From Aphelocoma coerulescens (taxonomy: Eukaryota; Chordata; Aves; Passeriformes; Corvidae), in assembly GCF_041296385.1 (NCBI RefSeq), contig NW_027184085.1, positions 12,953,301-13,017,300 on the forward strand: DNA of 64,000 nt, written 5' to 3'. Positions 58,556 through 64,000 of the stretch are shown here, piece by piece. The position numbers and the translations under genes were made by a program. A model generated the notes under the pieces. That model saw only the letters and a list, made by a program, of their open reading frames with translations. It ran no database searches and was not told where the DNA came from. Positions within the stretch are counted from its first letter, which is position 1, and the number at the start of each line of letters is the position of its first letter.

Positions 58556-60170
58556 GTGTGTCTGTATTTAGTGTTAAAATGGCCAGAGTCCAGAGGGGAG
58601 TTTGTTTCTGCATTACTGAAACAGGGTGGGCTTATTTTGTTTGCTTCCTTTGAAGAGTTGTTTACAGAGGTACCACAATCACTGCAGGCAGAAAGGCTTC
58701 CATGGTGCTTTCTCCAAACCTGGATTTTTCTGTGCAGCTTCTGGATGTTTTTTATAGTAATTTATGGTCTTTATCCCTTTGTGCTAATGACAGTTGTAGA
58801 CCAACATTTAGGTACCTCTTGCCTGTCGATACGGCCAAGGCATTTCCCTCCAGACTGTTGCAGCCCACCAGCTACTAGCCAGCCCAATTTCCCATTCCTT
58901 GTTTGTTTTGTGTTGCTGCCACTGTTACAGAGGTCTGAATTTGACCCTTTGTCTTGTCCTGTCCTCCTTATTCCTTTTCTATCTTATTATTTAAATTTTC
59001 TGCAGCAGGTAAGAAGATTGACAAGTCCTGGCGCTTTCCTCTGCCTGTTCGCAGCTATTTGGTAACTGTCTTAAGTTCCTCTCTGATCTACTTAACCCTG
59101 TGACATATAATTTACTGAAGGCGGTGCTTTTGCCTCCAGTTTTTGTGATTGATAGCAAGAACTGTGAATTTGTGCCCAGAGGGTCCGGTTGTTGGCTCCT
59201 TTCTCGTGATTCTGTGCCTAATTTCATGTTCCTTGTCCCAACTGCATTTTCTCTGTTGTGGAAAATTATGGATTATGGGAAAAGAAACCATGATCCTTTC
59301 TCCTATCACTTCCATCTCTGCTGGACCCTGAGGACTGTTCTGCAATGAGTGGCATTGCTGAGCTGAAGTGCCATCCTCTTGGTTAGATGTTTATCCATCA
59401 GTTTCTTTGACCTGATGCCTTCAGGGGTGTCCAGCTTGAGACATTTATAGCTCACATCTTCTTTTAATCATAAGAATTTTGATGTGGCCTGTTTAGTCAC
59501 AACATTATTGCAAAATCCCTCTTATATTTTTTGTCGTGTTAAATGCCTGTATGTCCTTCTAGGCTGTCTCTCAGCAATGGGAATTGACTGGAAGTCCTAC
59601 GGTTACCCCCATTAAAAATCAGCAGGTTTGTTTTGACTTCTTACCATGGGTAGTCTGGGAGTTCATGAGGTTCTGTCCACTGTTGTTAATCCTTGGGCTC
59701 TTCTCATCTGTTGGACTTCCATGCATACACGTGAATAAAGAATTTGATAGTTGTCTATCAGAGATGTCCTTATGCTTGCCTGGAATTGAAGCATAGATGT
59801 ATCTTATTAGATCAGTTTTTAAATCTGCTAGGATTTTTGGCTAATCCCATTAAACACAACTTTGTGTACAGTATGCACTCAATATGCACTTCGTCCCATG
59901 GGACTTCAGCATCTAATTACTTCATGCAATCTGGATAGCTCTGAAATGTGAGATATTTGTCTGTAGCATATGATTCCAGATGAAATTTGCTTTGGATGTC
60001 AACGCTTCCCATCCTACATACAAAGGTATTGTCTCCCACTTTGGCAGCAGTGTCTTAGGTCAGCTTCTTGGAATCTCCGTAACCTTTGTGGCACTAAAGC
60101 ACTTTGGCAATAGTTTGGCATTTTTTTTAATGGCTGATGATCAGACAGTTCGTCTTGCTCTGTGATGACT
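58556..60170. other. Unidentified moderately GC-rich block downstream of WDR70
   Basis: This block contains a plus-strand ORF of 169 codons (58556-59065), the longest in the window, and several shorter overlapping ORFs on both strands up to 60165. The 169-codon product is hydrophobic and Pro/Leu/Phe-rich, with no motif I recognise, and its composition suggests antisense reading of an old repeat or chance. Frames change repeatedly, arguing against one intact gene. It could be an old retroelement or part of a non-coding transcript; sequence alone does not decide. Confidence 0.35.
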
Positions 60171-60379
60171 CAAAAGAAGAATGATTGAGAAAGCATAGCC
60201 AGTATGTCTCCCTTTTTTTTAAAAAAAATCTTAGCTGTCCCGTGGGGCTGTTGTGTTTCAGGCGGGTGTAGTTTTTGTTACTCTTTCAAAGAAGTATTCC
60301 CGTGGGCTCTGAACTATTTCCTTGTTCTATCATGAAATAGAAGACACAATGGATTAATATCTGCAATAGATAAATACGG

Positions 60380-60640
60380 GCTAGATGGGTCCTTGAGAAG
60401 TTCTGTAGTCCATCCTTGACTCAAATCATCTGTACCTGAACAAGATCTGGCATGTTAAGTGGATCTTTAACCGCTACCATGATAGACCCTGCATAGTCTC
60501 CCTAAACAATCTGTTCCAGTCCTTCATTCTTCTTAGCACTAGAAGATTTTCATCATCTCTAAGAAAAACATTCTTGCAACAATTTAAGACCGTTATTTCC
60601 TATCCTGTTCCCAGCAGTCATTGAACTAAGTGTATGATGT
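60380..60640 (-). mobile_element. CR1 LINE 3' fragment, diverged
   Basis: Segments such as GTAGTCCATCCTTGACTC, CCTAAACAATCTGTTCCAGT, CAACAATTTAAGACCGTTAT and TTCCTATCCTGTTCCCAG follow the order of an old CR1 3' tail read on the minus strand. It may be the 3' end of the CR1 body at 61480-63400, or a separate older insertion. Confidence 0.65.
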
Positions 60641-61479
60641 TCCTCTTTGCAGCAGCTTTTTATTATGTTTGAATTTTATTATCTTCTCCTATTCCCTCTT
60701 ATTCTTTCACTTTTTCTGTATGATTTATGTTTTCTGGAATATCATCCAGAATATCTATCGTGTTCTGATTATCTATTTCCTGAAGTGCACTGCCCACAAT
60801 TTTTACAGTGTTTCAAAGTAAGCTACTTTTTTAGCACTACTGAGTAAACAGAAAAAAATGTTTGCATGTCTCATTACAGTCACTTTTTTTTCTCTGCAGT
60901 TTGGCCAAACAGGTTTATGTTCAGGACCTGTTCAGTTTGAAGTCCTCTGGCTAAAGCAAGGTGCAAACAAGACCAAATGTCCATTCAACAACACAGGCTT
61001 TAATAGGTAATATTTAGGTGTATAGGGAAGGAGAGAATGCAAGCAGAAAATGGTTACCACTGTGGATCCAGTGGCTTTGGTCCTTCACTGCCCTGGGCTT
61101 CTTCGTGGTGCTGGGGTGGTCATCAGGGGTCTTCTTTGGAAGTCATACAAAGCAAATACCTACAAAATCAGGTGTCCTATTTCTGACCCTATTTCTTGCA
61201 CTAGTGCAGTTACTTCACTTGTAAACCATACTGCAGTTGAATGTTGGGGTGAAAACTATCAGTGTCTCTCCTGCCCCTGGCAAGGTCAAAACTGAAACTT
61301 CATTCCAGTTTGTGCAGAGGCACCTATGAAGTTTTCTGCAATAAGTTTTCACCATCCAGCTTGTTTAAGGCATATATTGGAAATGTCACTAACCCTTTCC
61401 TTGCAGATCCTAATCCCACTAAGTGCAGAACCCCCACTGCTGCCCAGTCAATTCACCATCTAGTGGTTATCTATTATTC
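60641..61479. other. Unassigned gap between two CR1 pieces
   Basis: If the flanking CR1 pieces are one element, the RT domain would be expected here, but I could not recognise RT motifs on the minus strand. It may be a diverged RT region, an unrelated insertion or unique sequence. Confidence 0.4.
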
Positions 61480-63400
61480 TTTTGAGTTTTGTTCTTTGTG
61501 CTGAACTTCACAATGAAGACTCACACAAAGAACTCATTGAGCACCTCAGCCTTCTCTGTTTCAGTTGTTACCAGTTCATCCTTCTTGCTTACCAGCAAGG
61601 GTACAATTTCTTTCACTTTTCTCTTCTCACTTATATCCTTACTTCTTGTTACTCTTCACATGCCTTTGCAAGCCCAGTTCCATCTGTGCCTTGGCTTTAC
61701 TTACCCTGTCACTACACATCTGAACCATATCGCAGTAGTCTCCCCAAGTCACCTGTCCCTCTTCCACTGGCTGTGCATTTTCTTCTTCCTTCTCAATTTG
61801 AGGAGCAGATCTTTGCTCAGCCATGCAGTTTTCTGGCCTGCCTTGCAAGATTTCCTACACATCGTGATGGCAAGCTCTTGTGCTCTAAGAAAAGTGGCCT
61901 TTAAGTGCTGTCAGCACTTTAGAAAGGACAGTTTCCCAAGGGATCTCATTCACCAGCTCTTCAAACATGGAAGTCTTCTCTTCTAACCTTTAGGGTCCTG
62001 ACCTTTCTCCTTGCCAGGCCCACACTCCTGTGATCACGAACTTCACCAGGGCACAGTAACCACAGCCCAGGCTGCCTCCAGACTTAACCCCTCTAATGGA
62101 CCTCATCCACATCAGTGGGCACCAGGCCCAGTAATGCTTCTCCTCGGTTGGTCTGTCCAATACCTGGACCAGGAAGTTGTCCTCTGCACACTCCAGGAGT
62201 GTCCTGGATTGCTTACAGCTGGCTGTATTGCTCTCCCAGCAGATGTCTGGGTGGTTAAACCCTCCCATCAGGATGAGAGCTGGTGACAGTGATGTGCCCT
62301 GCAGCCAAAGCAGGAAGGCCTCATCAACAGGCTCCTCTTGATCAGCGGCCTGTGGTAACCTCCACCACCAGGTGTCATTTCTTGGTCCTATCCTTGATCT
62401 TTAGCCACAGGCTCTCAACCTGTCCATGGCTGTTTCCCAGACACAGCTATTCACAGTCTCTCTCTATCCCTTCCTTGACACAGAGGTCAACACCCCTGCT
62501 CCTCCTTCCGTATTTCTTCTGGAAAACTTGTACCCTTAACTGCAGTGCTCCAGTTATGTACCTTGTTTTACCATGATAGCAATTGTGTTACAGTTTGCTA
62601 ATTGCATAATGGTTTTCATCTCCTCTTACTCATTATCTGTTCTGCATGTACTGGGGTAGAGGCACTTCATCCAGGCTGTTGACTACTTCAGCCTTGGGGA
62701 GGGGCCCTCTACAACTCCTTCGGGAAGATTTACAGGTATTTCTCTGCTGTTCCCTAAAGTCCTTTTGTTTAATGTTTCCTCACTGACACCTGCTAGAGCT
62801 TCTTTTTGCCCCACTAAATCCAGTTTAAAGCTTGGCCATAAGTCCTGCGCACTTGCTCCCCAGAACACTCTTACCCTGCTTGGTCAGGTGCACCCCACCT
62901 GGTGCCAACATGGCCAGTCTCTCCAAGGCACAGAACCAAGGTCCTAAGCATGGCACCATCATGCAGCCAGTCGTTCACCCCATCCACTAATTTCACTCTG
63001 AGTCCCAGTCCCCTACCAGGAGGGTTGAAGAGAACACTGTCTGTGATCCAGATCCTTTAAACTTCCTTCTGAGGGACCTGAACTAATTTTTGATACTTTG
63101 GAATCTCTGTCCCAGCATCACTTGATCCCACATGAAAGAGCAGGAGGAGATGATAGTCCTCAGCTTTTACTAGTCTTGGCAGCCGCTTTGCAACATCCTG
63201 AATGTGGGCCCCCCATAGGCAATTCCATTGCATTTTCTCAGAAAGTGTCATTATTTAGGTCAGATTATTTTGAATTTTCTCTTGAACCTAAAGTTCTGCA
63301 ACTTTTTACAGCTTCCAGTTTCAATGGATTTAACAAATGTAGTCCTTCTTCATTCATCTAAGCCACTATTAAAGTTGGTGGTTAGTAGCAAATCCATAAG
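61480..63400 (-). mobile_element. CR1 LINE body: decayed ORF1 esterase-like and ORF2 endonuclease
   Basis: Read on the minus strand, 63251 down to about 62683 resembles the CR1 ORF1 SGNH/esterase-like protein (DVAKRLPRLVKAEDYH, then LLLFHVGSSD where the family has a VGxND-type block). From 62370 to 61990 it carries the C-terminal part of the ORF2 endonuclease (DEAF, GGFNHPDICWES, SRTLLECAEDNFLVQVLDRP). The catalytic GDFN Asp is replaced (GGFN) and the SDH motif near the domain end reads GYC, so the enzyme is dead. The linker follows (SKAKAQMELGL at about 61670, EKAEVLN-type at about 61540). Several frameshifts and stops separate the pieces. The long plus-strand ORFs at 61482-61986 and 62011-62286 are antisense shadows. 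Confidence 0.85.
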
Positions 63401-64000
63401 GTTTCCCGTATGTATGTTTCACGTATGTTACTTTTCTTAAGGGTTCATAAACTTATAGTTAATGTACTCAGAAATTTTTAAGAAAACATTGGTTTTCCTA
63501 GAAATTGCTGGATAATTCCCTTAATGTCATTTCATTTCAGGATTTTTTTCATGGGTCTGACCCTTTGTGTCCAGCAGGAATCGTGCTGACATTATCAGTG
63601 TTAGATGTGGATGACCTCAAGACCTGCTTGTGCTCAGCATTTCAATACTTAGCATTCTGAATGTATATCCAGCTTTTTTTCAGGTGTTCTGATCCTGAAG
63701 TTTAATTTCCCTAAAATAAAAAAATGCTATAATCTCATGTAACAGCCACATACCCACAGGTGTGCATGTGTTGTGGTCTGTGATAGGACTGAATTCCTGC
63801 ATCCATACCTGGAAAGAGCTGTGATACTGCAGTGAGACCTGCAGCTGCCTTTCTTGTGGTCATTGTGTTGCCTGCAGGTGGACTTTTCAAAACCTTTTAC
63901 TGAAAATCATCATCTTTAGGCTTTCTTTTAGCCCATTGCTAATGCTTGTCATGATCAACAGGACTGCAGTGCAGCTGATTTAAGAAGACAGGAGTGTACG
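63401..64000. other. Intergenic sequence at the window end
   Basis: No gene, repeat family or RNA gene was recognised. Confidence 0.6.

Noticed and set aside
61482..61986. Overlapping plus-strand ORFs of 140 and 165 codons
   Set aside because: They are antisense to CR1 ORF2 linker sequence on the minus strand, so they are repeat shadows.
1..64000. tRNA, rRNA, viral and prokaryotic gene clusters
   Set aside because: No cloverleaf with conserved TTC arm, no rRNA signature and no viral protein motif was recognised in reading both strands; a covariance-model scan would be the decisive test.

Overview
The window is nuclear DNA from a vertebrate, almost certainly a bird. The evidence is a multi-exon gene with GT-AG introns of 0.3 to 20 kb, AT-rich non-coding DNA, no L1 or Alu-like sequence, and several CR1 LINE copies whose 3' tails end in the ATTCTATGAT-type repeat typical of birds and other sauropsids. 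The species cannot be told from the sequence. From general knowledge of gene order (WDR70 lies next to NUP155 and GDNF in vertebrates, and this block is on the Z chromosome in chicken), the window is probably Z-linked. That is inference.

Only one protein-coding gene is supported: the 3' half of WDR70 on the + strand. Nine exons (571-745, 20582-20681, 26615-26699, 27718-27856, 42750-42850, 44267-44346, 47058-47174, 47499-47661, 55906-55990) join with intact splice sites and matching phases into one frame of 347 codons ending in TGA at 55988-55990. The first five exons carry the last blades of a WD40 propeller, including a WDxR (DWD-box-like) sequence. The last four encode a basic, non-WD tail ending in a lysine/arginine-rich nuclear-localisation-like end. 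The 5' exons and promoter lie before position 1. A short 3'UTR ends near a canonical AATAAA at 56350.

The rest is intronic (1-55905) or downstream intergenic (56380-64000). Introns hold CR1 fragments at 3683, 17888, 40245, 50550 and 52428-53515, simple repeats, three G-quadruplex-type tracts, a strong decoy splice acceptor near 45846 and a near-perfect 48-nt hairpin at 50308-50355. The downstream region holds a decayed CR1 copy on the minus strand (about 61480-63400), with remnants of the ORF1 esterase-like protein and the ORF2 endonuclease and linker, plus a CR1 3' tail at 60380-60640. The block 58556-60170 was not identified.

I saw no tRNA, rRNA, CRISPR, prokaryotic operon or viral gene. 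No new biological system is evident. The findings are mostly structural DNA and repeat observations around an ordinary conserved gene.
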